A program made the translations under genes and the position numbers. A DNA stretch of 64,000 nt. Source: Terrimesophilobacter mesophilus (GTDB taxonomy: Bacteria > Actinomycetota > Actinomycetes > Actinomycetales > Microbacteriaceae). This document shows, piece after piece, positions 8,458 to 15,737 of this stretch. The notes under the pieces are model-generated. The model was not told where the DNA came from, did not search any database, and was given only the letters and a program-made list of their open reading frames with translations. Every line of letters starts with the position of its first letter. The first letter of the stretch is position 1. The DNA lies in assembly GCF_014200375.1 (NCBI RefSeq), contig NZ_JACHBP010000001.1, forward strand, positions 62,001-126,000, in the 5' to 3' direction.

Positions 8458-8894
8458 GACGCCCGCTTCGCGCGGACCTGCCCCTTGGTGCGGCCGAGAA
8501 GCGCGCTCATCCCGCGAATCCGCAGGGGACTGACGGCCTCGTTGAGGCCGAGCGTCTGAGGATAGTCGTCCGGAACGTCCAGAACCTCCTGCGAGGTCAG
8601 CCCTGCGAGCCCCTGGACGAGGATCGACGCGAATCCCCGCGTCGTCGGCGATTCCGCGGGGGCCGTCGCATAGAGGTGCACGATGTCGTCGCCGTCGACC
8701 TCGACGAAGATGAACACGGGTGACTGGCACTCGACCACGCGCTCGAAGAGGTCAGGATGATCGCGGTACCGCTCCGGGAGTTCAGGCAGCTCGTTCGCGA
8801 ACTCGAGAAGCAGCGTCAACCGGTCGCGGACCTCGAGTTCCAGGAACTCGTCGCGAATGTCCCCGAGGGCATCCGGGAGGATCGAGTCAGACAT
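8454..8894 (-). CDS. sufE: SufE-family sulfur-acceptor protein
   Basis: A 146-residue SufE-like protein. SufE proteins accept persulfide sulfur from a cysteine desulfurase and pass it to Fe-S cluster assembly. The key Cys is in [15 protein letters not shown] (Cys56), followed by [17 protein letters not shown] and the C-terminal [10 protein letters not shown] helix, all typical of SufE. The ATG start overlaps the end of the sulfurtransferase gene by 8 bp, and the stop overlaps the RibD-like gene by 4 bp, giving a tight three-gene operon. The same sulfurtransferase-SufE pairing (sseA-Rv3284) is known in mycobacteria, suggesting persulfide relay between them. Confidence 0.9.
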   Translation of the reverse strand: MSDSILPDALGDIRDEFLELEVRDRLTLLLEFANELPELPERYRDHPDLFERVVECQSPVFIFVEVDGDDIVHLYATAPAESPTTRGFASILVQGLAGLTSQEVLDVPDDYPQTLGLNEAVSPLRIRGMSALLGRTKGQVRAKRAS

Positions 8895-9786
8895 GCGGGA
8901 CGACTCCGGGCTCCGGACCCGTGGCGATCGGGACGCGTACAGAGCTTCCCCACTCGGTCCAGGAGCCGTCGTAGTTGCGCACGTTCTCGAATCCGAGAAG
9001 GTACTTCAGGACGAACCAGGTGTGGCTCGAGCGCTCGCCGATCCGGCAGTATGCGATGACCTCGGATCCCCGGGTGAGGCCGGCGTCATCCAGGTAGATC
9101 GATTCGAGGTCCGAGCGGCGTTTGAACGTCGCGTCGTCCGCGGCGGCACGCGCCCAGGGAACGGATGCCGCAGACGGAATATGCCCGGATCGCAGAGCGC
9201 CCTCCGTGGGATAGCCGGGAATCTCCGTGCGCTCGCCGCTGTACTCCTCGGGAGAGCGAACGTCGATGAGCGGCTTTCCGAAGTGTGCGAGGACGTCATC
9301 GCGATAGGCGCGATTCTCGGAGTCGTCGCGCTCGATCACGGGGTACTCGACCGCACGCGGGGTGGGTACGGTCGTGGTGGTCTCGCGACCCTCGGCGATC
9401 CACTTGGCGCGCCCGCCGTCCAGCAGCCGGACATCCGGGTGGCCGAACAGCGTGAACACCCACAGGGCGTATGCAGCCCACCAATTGTTCTTGTCCCCGT
9501 AGAAGACGACCGTCGAGTCGCGCGATATCCCCTTCGATCCGGCAAGCCGGGCGAACGCCTCGCCGTGGAGGAAATCACGCTCGATCGGGTCGTTGAGCTC
9601 CGTGTGCCAGTCGACCTTGACCGCGCCGGGGATGTGACCCGTGTCGTACAGCAGCACATCCTCGTTCGACTCCACGACGACGAGCCCCGGCCGGTCGAGG
9701 TTCGCCTGGAGCCATCCGGTGGACACGAGCCGCTCAGGGTGCGCATAGTCCGCGAACTGCTCTGCTGGATCGACGTCGATGGTCAT
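8887..9786 (-). CDS. sseA: Thiosulfate/3-mercaptopyruvate sulfurtransferase (two rhodanese domains)
   Basis: A 299-residue tandem rhodanese. The N-terminal inactive domain (about 15-135, with [20 protein letters not shown]) is followed by a catalytic domain (about 165-290) carrying [13 protein letters not shown] and the active-site loop [13 protein letters not shown] with Cys247. The CRIGERS loop is characteristic of actinobacterial thiosulfate sulfurtransferases. ATG at 9786 is chosen because GGAGGT stands 6 nt upstream; the frame opens slightly earlier at a TTG. It overlaps sufE by 8 bp and likely supplies persulfide sulfur in that operon. Confidence 0.92.
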   Translation of the reverse strand: MTIDVDPAEQFADYAHPERLVSTGWLQANLDRPGLVVVESNEDVLLYDTGHIPGAVKVDWHTELNDPIERDFLHGEAFARLAGSKGISRDSTVVFYGDKNNWWAAYALWVFTLFGHPDVRLLDGGRAKWIAEGRETTTTVPTPRAVEYPVIERDDSENRAYRDDVLAHFGKPLIDVRSPEEYSGERTEIPGYPTEGALRSGHIPSAASVPWARAAADDATFKRRSDLESIYLDDAGLTRGSEVIAYCRIGERSSHTWFVLKYLLGFENVRNYDGSWTEWGSSVRVPIATGPEPGVVPHV

Positions 9787-9853
9787 GCACAACCTCCATG
9801 AGTGGGCCCGGTTCGCGAACGTGCGCGAATGCGGGGATGCGGTCTGTCAGCGT

Positions 9854-9859
9854 TAGGCT
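9854..9859 (+). promoter_or_regulatory. Possible -10 hexamer upstream of zapE
   Basis: TAGGCT stands in the 154-bp gap between the divergent sulfurtransferase and ZapE-like starts, about 80 nt before the chosen GTG. A TTGACT directly follows it, but no matching -10 lies at a normal distance from that. Weak evidence. Confidence 0.25.
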
Positions 9860-9940
9860 TGACTGTTCCCGCCGTTACCAATGTACGCACTCTCGCCATC
9901 CGGCGACATCGGTACGCAGCCACTACCAAGGAAGATCGAC

Positions 9941-10966
9941 GTGCCGACATCACCCTCGACGGATGCCGCCAGTCTGACTTCTCGTCGCCCGACGTTGTCC
10001 GGAACGGAGATCGTCGACCACCTGGTTCCGCCGCGGCAGTTCCGCAACGCGACGTTCGACTCCTACCGCCCCGATCCCGATTACCCGTCCCAGCAGGCGG
10101 CTCTGGATGCCGTCCGGCGGTTCGCGTCGGTATGGACGCCGTCCCGATCGTCGTTGTTCGGTCGCCGGAGGAGGAACGAGGAACTCCCCGGGATCTACTT
10201 CGACGGCGGATTCGGCGTCGGGAAGACCCACCTGCTCGCCGCGCTCTGGCACAGCGCTCCCGGTCGCAAGTACTTCGGGACGTTCATCGAGTACACGGCG
10301 CTCGTCGGCGCCCTCGGCTATTCGGCAACGGTCGATCTCCTGCGGGGCGCGACGCTCCTGTGCATCGACGAGTTCGAACTCGACGACCCGGGAGACACTC
10401 GCCTCATGGCCCGGCTGCTGGGCGATCTCGCGAACTCCGGTACGCGCTTGGCCGCGACCTCCAACACTCCTCCCAACGCGCTCGGCGACGGCCGATTCGC
10501 CGCTGTCGACTTCCTCCGCGAGATCGACTCGCTCGCCGCGCGGTTCACCATCATCCGCATCGACGGGCTCGATTATCGCCGGCGCGCACTCGACGGCCAT
10601 GCCGTGAGCGTGTCCGACGTCGAGTTCGCGAACGCCATGGAGGAGATCGCGGGCCCGGTGACGATCGACGACTTCGAGAGCGTGGTCCACCACCTGTCGA
10701 CGGTGCATCCCTCGCGTTACACGAAGTTCGTGGAGGGTCTCGCCGGCGTCGGGTTCAGGAACGTCACGGTCCTCCACAGTCAGACGGATGCCCTCCGCTT
10801 CGTCGCGTTCGTGGACCGACTCTACGACGCGCGTGTGCGTGTCATCGCGACGGGCATCCCACTCGATCAGGTCTTCCCCGACGACATGCTCGCCGGCGGG
10901 TTCCGCAAGAAGTATCTGCGGGCCGCCTCGCGGCTCATGTCGCTCACCTCTCAGGAGCAGGACTGA
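9941..10966 (+). CDS. zapE: AFG1/ZapE-family AAA ATPase
   Basis: A 341-residue P-loop ATPase of the AFG1/ZapE family; the E. coli member acts at the division ring and mitochondrial AFG1 in protein quality control. Walker A is GGFGVGKTHLLAAL (GKT at about 94-96) and Walker B is LLCIDEFELDDPGD (about 140-149). AATSNTPPNALGDGRF matches the family's sensor region. GTG 9941 is taken as start because AGGAAG precedes it by 6 nt; an in-frame ATG at 9881 would add 20 poorly conserved residues. The 3' end overlaps the convergent nhaA gene by 23 bp. The RibD-like and ZapE neighbourhood matches Rv2671/Rv2670c. Confidence 0.88.
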   Translation: MPTSPSTDAASLTSRRPTLSGTEIVDHLVPPRQFRNATFDSYRPDPDYPSQQAALDAVRRFASVWTPSRSSLFGRRRRNEELPGIYFDGGFGVGKTHLLAALWHSAPGRKYFGTFIEYTALVGALGYSATVDLLRGATLLCIDEFELDDPGDTRLMARLLGDLANSGTRLAATSNTPPNALGDGRFAAVDFLREIDSLAARFTIIRIDGLDYRRRALDGHAVSVSDVEFANAMEEIAGPVTIDDFESVVHHLSTVHPSRYTKFVEGLAGVGFRNVTVLHSQTDALRFVAFVDRLYDARVRVIATGIPLDQVFPDDMLAGGFRKKYLRAASRLMSLTSQEQD

Positions 10967-12092
10967 CCCGACCGCGCCGGTAGTGCGCTGCGCGTGACCA
11001 GGCGATGGCCGCTCCGATCACCGCGGCGATCGTCGAGGCGACGAGGACCGCGAGAGTGCCCTCGACGGCAACGACGGGCAGGTGGCCGAACGCGAGTTCG
11101 TTCATGAGAAGAGAAACCGTGAAGCCGATGCCCCCGAGGCCGGCGACGACGAGAAGGTCTCCGAAGGGTACGCGGTCGCTGCGGTGTGCTGCGAGCGCCG
11201 ATGCGATCACGCCGCCCGCCGTGATGCCGACCAGTTTCCCGAGGGGGAGTGCGATGAGAATCGCCCAGAACACCGGGCTCAGGTCGCGGAGCCCGACCCC
11301 CGGGATGACCACGAGCGCGGCCACGAACGCGAAGATCGGCAGGACGGCGAGGTTGACGACCGGTTCGAGCGCGCGTCGAGTCCTGGCGGCGGCTCGTGGC
11401 GCGAGGACCAGTCCGAGTGCGACACCGGCGATCGTGGGATGGATGCCGCTGAGGGCGACGAGGACCCAGGCGGCGAGGCCGAGCACGATGAGAGCCGGAA
11501 GGTATCCCCTCGACCTCCGGTAGCTCAGCCAGCCGAACAGGAGGATGACCGGCGCGGCCAGGATCAGGGGAAGCGGCTGGAGCCCGGTCGTGAAGAACAC
11601 GCCGATGATGACGATCGCGATGAGGTCGTCGATGACGGCGAGCGCGAGCAGCAGCGCCCGGATGCGGCCAGGCAGTCCGCGACCGACGATGGCGAGCACT
11701 CCGAGCGCGAACGCGACATCCGTTGCGGTCGGAATCGGCCATCCGGAACTCAGTTCCGGCTCGCGCACGATCAGCAGGAAGATGATCGCGGGAACGACGA
11801 CACCGCCCACCGCGGCGACGACCGGCACGAGGGCTCTGCGCGCACTGGCGAGCTCGCCGCGCGTGAGCTCCTGGCGCAGTTCGATGGCGGCGAGCAGGAA
11901 GAAGATGGCGAGCAGGCCGTCCTTGACCCAGCCGCCGGTCGTGAGCGACAACCCGATGAGCGGGAGGGGGAGTGGAGCCCCGACCACGGCGGCGACGCCG
12001 GGGCCGACCGGCGTGTTGGCGAGTGCAAGGCCGAGTGCCGCGGCGGCGACGAGCAGGACCGCCGCAATCCGTTCGGACCTGAGGATGCGCAT
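10944..12092 (-). CDS. nhaA: Na+/H+ antiporter NhaA
   Basis: A 382-residue polytopic membrane protein of the NhaA family, exchanging Na+ for protons for salt and pH homeostasis. The critical acids are present: TATDVAFALG (D125) and AVIDDLIAIVI (D155, D156). Their spacing (30/31) is the same as D133, D163 and D164 of E. coli NhaA. About 11-12 hydrophobic segments are visible, with GGIGFTVSLLMNELAF late in the protein. ATG at 12092 has TAGGCT 7 nt upstream, compatible with a leaderless mRNA. Its 3' end overlaps zapE (convergent) by 23 bp. Confidence 0.94.
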   Translation of the reverse strand: MRILRSERIAAVLLVAAAALGLALANTPVGPGVAAVVGAPLPLPLIGLSLTTGGWVKDGLLAIFFLLAAIELRQELTRGELASARRALVPVVAAVGGVVVPAIIFLLIVREPELSSGWPIPTATDVAFALGVLAIVGRGLPGRIRALLLALAVIDDLIAIVIIGVFFTTGLQPLPLILAAPVILLFGWLSYRRSRGYLPALIVLGLAAWVLVALSGIHPTIAGVALGLVLAPRAAARTRRALEPVVNLAVLPIFAFVAALVVIPGVGLRDLSPVFWAILIALPLGKLVGITAGGVIASALAAHRSDRVPFGDLLVVAGLGGIGFTVSLLMNELAFGHLPVVAVEGTLAVLVASTIAAVIGAAIAWSRAAHYRRGRVSPAPER

Positions 12093-12099
12093 CCGCTCC

Positions 12100-12105
12100 A
12101 GCCTA
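12100..12105 (-). promoter_or_regulatory. Leaderless-type -10 hexamer of nhaA
   Basis: TAGGCT on the minus strand is followed by 7 nt (GGAGCGG) and the ATG at 12092. The same hexamer and spacing recur at ruvA and rpe. Confidence 0.5.
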
Positions 12106-12157
12106 CGGGGCGTCGGCGTGCGCCGCGAAACACGCCGTTCACGGGGGGCCGCATCTT

Positions 12158-12173
12158 GTAACACCGTCGAAAC
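12158..12173 (+). promoter_or_regulatory. Candidate GlnR box upstream of amt
   Basis: GTAAC-N6-GAAAC matches the half-site pair of the actinobacterial nitrogen regulator GlnR (GTnAC-n6-GaAAC). It lies 71 bp before the amt start, in the 151-bp gap between divergent nhaA and amt. Only one such pair is seen, while strong GlnR sites often have two. Control of an ammonium transporter by GlnR would be expected. Confidence 0.5.
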
Positions 12174-12243
12174 GGGACAGGCGGCTCCGACGAAACACGG
12201 TGGGTGGATGCTGGCCCGACCACACAGAAAGGGCATGCATCCC

Positions 12244-13461
12244 ATGGACACTGGCGAACTCTCGTGGGCCGTCACCGCGTCGGCGCTCGTACTCTTCATG
12301 ACGCCCGGCGTCGCATTCTTCTACGGCGGTCTGGTCAAGGCCAGGAGCGTCGTCAGCATGATGATGATGAGTTTCGGGGCCATCGGCCTCATCGCGGTCA
12401 TCTGGATCCTGTACGGCTTCAACATGTCATCGGTCGCGTCTCCTTCGGCCTTCGCGGGCAACCCGTTGTCCGATTTCGCGCTGGACTCCGCCGACAATGA
12501 GACGCTCATCGGCGCCCTGTTCGGCGCGACGTTCGCCATCATCACCGTTGCGCTCATCTCGGGCGCCATCGCCGACAGGGCGAAGTTCAGTGCGTGGCTC
12601 ATCTTCGCCGGAGCCTGGGCGACCTTCGTGTACTTCCCGGTCGCGGCGTGGGTCTGGGGCGGCGGGTGGATCATGCACCTCGGCTCGACATTCGGTCTCG
12701 ACTATTCCGTGATCGACTATGCGGGCGGAACCGCCGTCCACATCAACGCGGGGGCGGCGGCGCTCGCACTCGCGCTCGTCCTCGGCAAGCGAGTCGATTT
12801 CGGCAGGGGAGCGAACAAGCCGCACAACGTGCCCCTTGTCGTCCTCGGCGCCGCCATCCTGTGGTTCGGCTGGTTCGGGTTCAACGTCGGTGCCCAGTAC
12901 CTGAGCGGGATGGACAACGCCGGCCTCATCGCGATCAACACGCTGGGCGCGAGTGCCGCGGCGGTCATGGGCTGGCTCGTGGTGGAGAAGATCAAGGGCG
13001 GCAAGCCGACATCGGTGGGCGCGTGCTCCGGCGCTGTGGCGGGACTCGTGGCCATCACGCCGTCGTGCGCGAACCTCACACCGGGGTGGGGGCTCCTCCT
13101 CGGGCTCGTGGCCGGCGTCGTCTGCGCTCTCGCGGTGGAGCTGAAGTACAGGCTCGGATTCGACGATTCACTCGACGTCGTCGGCATCCACATGGTCGGC
13201 GGGCTCATCGGCACCGCATATCTCGGCCTCTTCGCCACTCACACGGGGCTTCTGGTCGGAGGGGACGTCATGCAACTCGTCATGCAGCTGATGGCGGCAG
13301 GCGGGGTGCTCGTCTACTCCTTCGGGGTCGCGTTCGCTATCGGCTGGCTCATCAACCGCACGATCGGCTTCCGGGTGGCGAGCGACGACGAGATCGCCGG
13401 CATCGACACCGTCGTCCACGGTGAGGAGGGCTACGTGCTGGAACTGGTCAGAGACGAGTGA
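12244..13461 (+). CDS. amt: Ammonium transporter (Amt/AmtB family)
   Basis: A 405-residue Amt channel for ammonium uptake, normally a trimer with 11 transmembrane helices. All mechanistic positions are present: DYAGGTAVHINAGAAA with the first pore His (H166) and the Asp ahead of it (D158), GIHMVGGLIG with the second pore His (H316), and the Phe-gate regions GATFAIIT and WFGWFGFNVG. The C-terminal tail (VASDDEIAGIDTVVHGEEGY) contains the conserved signature through which PII proteins usually regulate Amt; no glnK lies in the window. The chosen ATG 12244 follows GAAAGGG; ATG at 12235 is possible but sits too close to that motif. It is followed after 34 bp by a diverged Amt-like paralogue. Confidence 0.96.
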   Translation: MDTGELSWAVTASALVLFMTPGVAFFYGGLVKARSVVSMMMMSFGAIGLIAVIWILYGFNMSSVASPSAFAGNPLSDFALDSADNETLIGALFGATFAIITVALISGAIADRAKFSAWLIFAGAWATFVYFPVAAWVWGGGWIMHLGSTFGLDYSVIDYAGGTAVHINAGAAALALALVLGKRVDFGRGANKPHNVPLVVLGAAILWFGWFGFNVGAQYLSGMDNAGLIAINTLGASAAAVMGWLVVEKIKGGKPTSVGACSGAVAGLVAITPSCANLTPGWGLLLGLVAGVVCALAVELKYRLGFDDSLDVVGIHMVGGLIGTAYLGLFATHTGLLVGGDVMQLVMQLMAAGGVLVYSFGVAFAIGWLINRTIGFRVASDDEIAGIDTVVHGEEGYVLELVRDE

Positions 13462-13483
13462 ACCGGTGCGGTCGCCTTCGTGG

Positions 13484-13489
13484 TAATCA
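13484..13489 (+). promoter_or_regulatory. Possible leaderless -10 of the Amt-like gene
   Basis: TAATCA is followed by 6 nt and the GTG at 13496. The intervening TGGAGG is too close to the start to work as a ribosome binding site for it, which favours a leaderless start or coupling to amt. Confidence 0.3.
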
Positions 13490-13495
13490 TGGAGG

Positions 13496-14497
13496 GTGGC
13501 CGACCCGATCCTCATCCTCGTGAGCGCTGCCGTGACCCTGCTCGGTGTGCCGGGAGTGCTGCTGTATTCGGGAGGGTCGTGGCGGATTCTCGGCCCGGAT
13601 GTCGCCCTCCTCACGGCCCTGTGGGTCGTCATCGGCCTCGTCGGCGGTGTCACCGGGCTCCTCCCCGCGGGCTTCGCCATCATCGTCGGAGCCACCGGGA
13701 TCGTGATGGGCGCCGCGGTGAGCGCGGCCCTCGCCGAGAGCCTTCCATCGACCCGCGCGCGTCTTCTCGCGGTGGTGGAGTTCAGCATCCTGATCTTCCT
13801 GCCCCTCGTTCTCGTCGTCTTCGGCGGCAGTGGGACCTGGCTGTACCGCGACATCGGGGCTCTGGATTTCGCCGGTGCGCTTCCGATCGCGATCGGGACG
13901 GGTACCGGCCTCACCGCGCTCGCATGGTTGTCCGGTCATCGTGCTGAGGCCGACGGCACCCTCGCACTGCGGGGCGCCATGCTCTTCGCCTTCGCCGCGC
14001 TCGGATGCGCCATCGGCCTGGAGCTCAGGGTGGACGAATTGACACCCGCGATCGCTCTCAACATGCTCATGACCCCCGCCGTTGCGATCCTGGCGGCGGC
14101 CGGGATCGAGCGCGTCAAGCGCGGCAGGAACACACGTCAGGGGCTCGCCGCGGGCACCCTGGCCGGGGTTGCCGCTGCGATCGCCGCGTGCGCATACCTC
14201 GAGACGGTATCCGCGCTCGTGCTCGGTCTCGTCGTCGGAGCAGTTGCCGAGACGGTGTTCCGTGGCTCTTCGGCGGCGGGGCGGATGGCGACACCGCTCC
14301 TGATCGGCGGCGTGACCGGGCTGCTGTTCCTGGGCATCTTCGCCCTGGATGTCGGCTTCGTCTATTCGGGCCAGCCGGTTCTGCTCGGACGGCAGGCGAT
14401 CGTCTGCGTTGCAGCGATCGGCTATTCCGCGCTCGTGGCTGCCGTCATTCTGCTGCCGCTGCGCCGGCAGCTCGGCCCAGCTCCGCGACGCGTTTGA
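13496..14497 (+). CDS. Diverged Amt-fold membrane protein lacking the twin-His pore
   Basis: A 333-residue protein with about ten hydrophobic segments. I do not recognise it as a named family, but it aligns along its length with the Amt encoded just upstream. VPGVLLYSGG matches Amt TPGVAFFYGG. LDFAGALPIAIGTGTGL matches IDYAGGTAVHINAGAAA. TPLLIGGVTGLLFLGIFA matches IHMVGGLIGTAYLGLFA. The first pore His becomes Ala132 and the second Leu268; the Phe gate regions read GATGIVMG and FAALGCAIG, so both Phe are lost; the Asp equivalent to D158 is kept (D124). It is about 70 residues shorter than Amt, mainly between helices 1 and 3 and at the C-terminus, where the PII-contact tail is missing. It probably does not conduct ammonium; a partner or sensor role is conceivable. 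Confidence 0.75.
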   Translation: MADPILILVSAAVTLLGVPGVLLYSGGSWRILGPDVALLTALWVVIGLVGGVTGLLPAGFAIIVGATGIVMGAAVSAALAESLPSTRARLLAVVEFSILIFLPLVLVVFGGSGTWLYRDIGALDFAGALPIAIGTGTGLTALAWLSGHRAEADGTLALRGAMLFAFAALGCAIGLELRVDELTPAIALNMLMTPAVAILAAAGIERVKRGRNTRQGLAAGTLAGVAAAIAACAYLETVSALVLGLVVGAVAETVFRGSSAAGRMATPLLIGGVTGLLFLGIFALDVGFVYSGQPVLLGRQAIVCVAAIGYSALVAAVILLPLRRQLGPAPRRV

Positions 14498-14545
14498 CGG
14501 CGGCGGGTGTCTCGCACATCCGTCTGCACGGTCGTGTGGGTGTTG

Positions 14546-14618
14546 TGGGCGATACCGGACTCGAACCGATGACCTCTTCCGTGTGAAGGAAGCGCGCTAC
14601 CAACTGCGCCAATCGCCC
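14546..14618 (-). tRNA. tRNA-Val (anticodon CAC)
   Basis: A 73-nt cloverleaf on the minus strand: acceptor GGGCGAT/ATCGCCC with discriminator A, D-loop AGTTGGTA, anticodon arm CTTCC-TTCACAC-GGAAG giving CAC (reads GUG), and T-loop GGTTCGAGTCC. The CCA end is not encoded. It is nearly identical to the tRNA-Val(GAC) gene 316 bp away in the opposite orientation. Confidence 0.95.
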
Positions 14619-14677
14619 ATGTCAGCCAGGCCGACCTGACAATCCTGCCATAGGTTTCGTCACACGCCACGCGAGAA

Positions 14678-14707
14678 TTGTCATGCATGCTGGGCATCGG
14701 CTAGAGT
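14678..14707 (+). promoter_or_regulatory. Promoter of the Gly-Cys-Val tRNA cluster
   Basis: TTGTCA (14678-14683), an 18-nt spacer and TAGAGT (14702-14707) form a good -35/-10 pair. The predicted start lies about 20 nt before tRNA-Gly. It is the clearest two-box promoter in the window. Confidence 0.55.
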
Positions 14708-14734
14708 CACTAGGCACGTAGAAATGCGGGCGAT

Positions 14735-14806
14735 GCGGATGTGGCGCAGTGGTAGCGCACAACCTTGCCAAGGTTGGGGTCGCGAGTTCGAATCTCGTCA
14801 TCCGCT
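14735..14806 (+). tRNA. tRNA-Gly (anticodon GCC)
   Basis: A 72-nt cloverleaf: acceptor GCGGATG/CATCCGC with discriminator T, anticodon arm CAACC-TTGCCAA-GGTTG giving GCC, and T-loop AGTTCGAATCT. CCA is not encoded. First gene of a three-tRNA + strand cluster. Confidence 0.95.
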
Positions 14807-14846
14807 CGAGTGGGAAGTGTCAGCCTCGCTGGTGCGGCCCGCACGC

Positions 14847-14920
14847 GGTGGAGTGGCCGAGAGGCGAGGCAGCGGCCTGCAAAGCCGTACACGCGGGTTC
14901 AAATCCCGTCTCCACCTCCA
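14847..14920 (+). tRNA. tRNA-Cys (anticodon GCA)
   Basis: Cloverleaf with acceptor GGTGGAG/CTCCACC, discriminator T and an encoded CCA (14918-14920). The anticodon arm ACGGC/GCGGC-CTGCAAA-GCCGT gives GCA; the T-loop is GGTTCAAATCC. It lies 40 bp after tRNA-Gly. Confidence 0.94.
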
Positions 14921-14933
14921 GGTATGACAACCT

Positions 14934-15008
14934 GGGCGATTGGCGCAGCGGTAGCGCGCTTCCCTGACACGGAAGAGGTCACTGGTTCGATCCCAGTATC
15001 GCCCACCA
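14934..15008 (+). tRNA. tRNA-Val (anticodon GAC)
   Basis: Cloverleaf with acceptor GGGCGAT/ATCGCCC, discriminator A and an encoded CCA (15006-15008). The anticodon arm CTTCC-CTGACAC-GGAAG gives GAC (reads GUC and GUU). It starts 13 bp after tRNA-Cys, so the three + strand tRNAs probably share one precursor. It is a close paralogue of the inverted tRNA-Val(CAC). Confidence 0.95.
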
Positions 15009-15026
15009 CGAGCAACGCAGCGAGGG

Positions 15027-15572
15027 TCAGCCCTCCTCGCCGCCCAGCACCACCTCGATGAGCGGCTGCACCCATGGATATTCGTCCGTGTTGTCGCGAT
15101 AGCCCATCGCGAGGACGGTGTTGATGAGCAGACCCCGTGCGAGATAGTCGCGCGCCTCTTCCGGCGTCGCGTTCGCGTGGTCGACCAGCACACCGTACAT
15201 CCGGGCCAACAGTCCACGCACATACGCCCCGACGGCGGGAACCGCGCTCGCGGCGAAACCCTGCTGGAGCACGAACATCACCGACTCCTCGAGGACCGTG
15301 TGCCGGAACGCATCGGTGAACCGACTCAGGTCGAACGTATCGAGTCCGATGCTCTCCATCTGCCGGACGATGATGTCCCCGGCCCGGTCGAGCACCTCGA
15401 GGAAGAGAGCCTCCTTCGTGCCGAACACCTGGATCACGTACGGTTGCGATACTCCGGCCTCCTGCGCCACCCTCGCGGTGGAAGTGCCGAAGTATCCGCG
15501 CTGGGCGAACGCCGTCGTCGCCGCGCGCAACATCTGCTCGCGACGAGATTCCTGACGGTCGGGAATAGCCAT
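15027..15572 (-). CDS. TetR/AcrR-family transcriptional regulator
   Basis: A 181-residue regulator with an N-terminal TetR helix-turn-helix: RREQMLRAATTAFAQRGYFG, then TSTARVAQEAGVSQPYVIQVFGTKEALF (recognition helix around residues 35-53). The rest is the usual helical ligand-binding domain (about 55-175), ligand unknown. ATG 15572 gives a typical TetR N-terminus; ATG 15617 would add 15 residues and has GAGG 3 nt upstream, and it lies 25 nt from a GATAAT -10-like hexamer inside the operator region, so either start is possible. It diverges from the Lon-like lipoprotein gene over a tandem palindromic repeat, the classic layout of a TetR protein controlling itself and its neighbour. Confidence 0.88.
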   Translation of the reverse strand: MAIPDRQESRREQMLRAATTAFAQRGYFGTSTARVAQEAGVSQPYVIQVFGTKEALFLEVLDRAGDIIVRQMESIGLDTFDLSRFTDAFRHTVLEESVMFVLQQGFAASAVPAVGAYVRGLLARMYGVLVDHANATPEEARDYLARGLLINTVLAMGYRDNTDEYPWVQPLIEVVLGGEEG

Positions 15573-15642
15573 TGGACTCGACGGTACACCCCCGGCGGCG
15601 TTGATCCGACCCGCCATTTGCCTCGGATGAAAATGTCTGCCA

Positions 15643-15678
15643 TTATCGACCGATAACTGCTTATCAAGCGATTACTCC
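15643..15678. promoter_or_regulatory. Tandem 18-bp operator-like repeat between tetR and the Lon-like lipoprotein gene
   Basis: Two abutting 18-bp units (15643-15660 and 15661-15678) agree at 14 of 18 positions. The first contains the palindrome TTATCGACCGATAA and the second the imperfect TTATCAAGCGATTA; GATAACTGCTTATC bridging them is also an inverted repeat. On the minus strand GATAAT within the first unit could be the tetR -10. Two TetR dimers binding here would cover both promoters (inference). Confidence 0.6.
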
Positions 15679-15737
15679 CACATCCCCGAACCATCCGTCG
15701 GCCGCCGATCGCGGCCGCGCAGACGCAAAGGAAACTC

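Noticed and set aside
8458-8730. 91-residue N-terminal extension of the RibD-like protein
   Set aside because: The extension is a shadow of sufE. The GTG at 8457 overlaps the sufE stop by 4 bp and gives a family-length protein.
12093-12243. AmtR-type operator before amt
   Set aside because: I looked for the CTAT-N6-ATAG-type corynebacterial motif and did not find it; the GTAAC-N6-GAAAC pair fits GlnR better. The TetR gene at 15 kb shows no sign of being AmtR.
13496-14497. Amt-like gene as a pseudogene
   Set aside because: The frame is intact over 333 codons with regular hydrophobic segments; only functional residues, not the fold, are lost. I prefer a diverged functional protein.
14498-15026. 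Integrated element or att site at the tRNA cluster
   Set aside because: No integrase, no direct repeat of a tRNA 3' end and no composition shift is visible next to the cluster.
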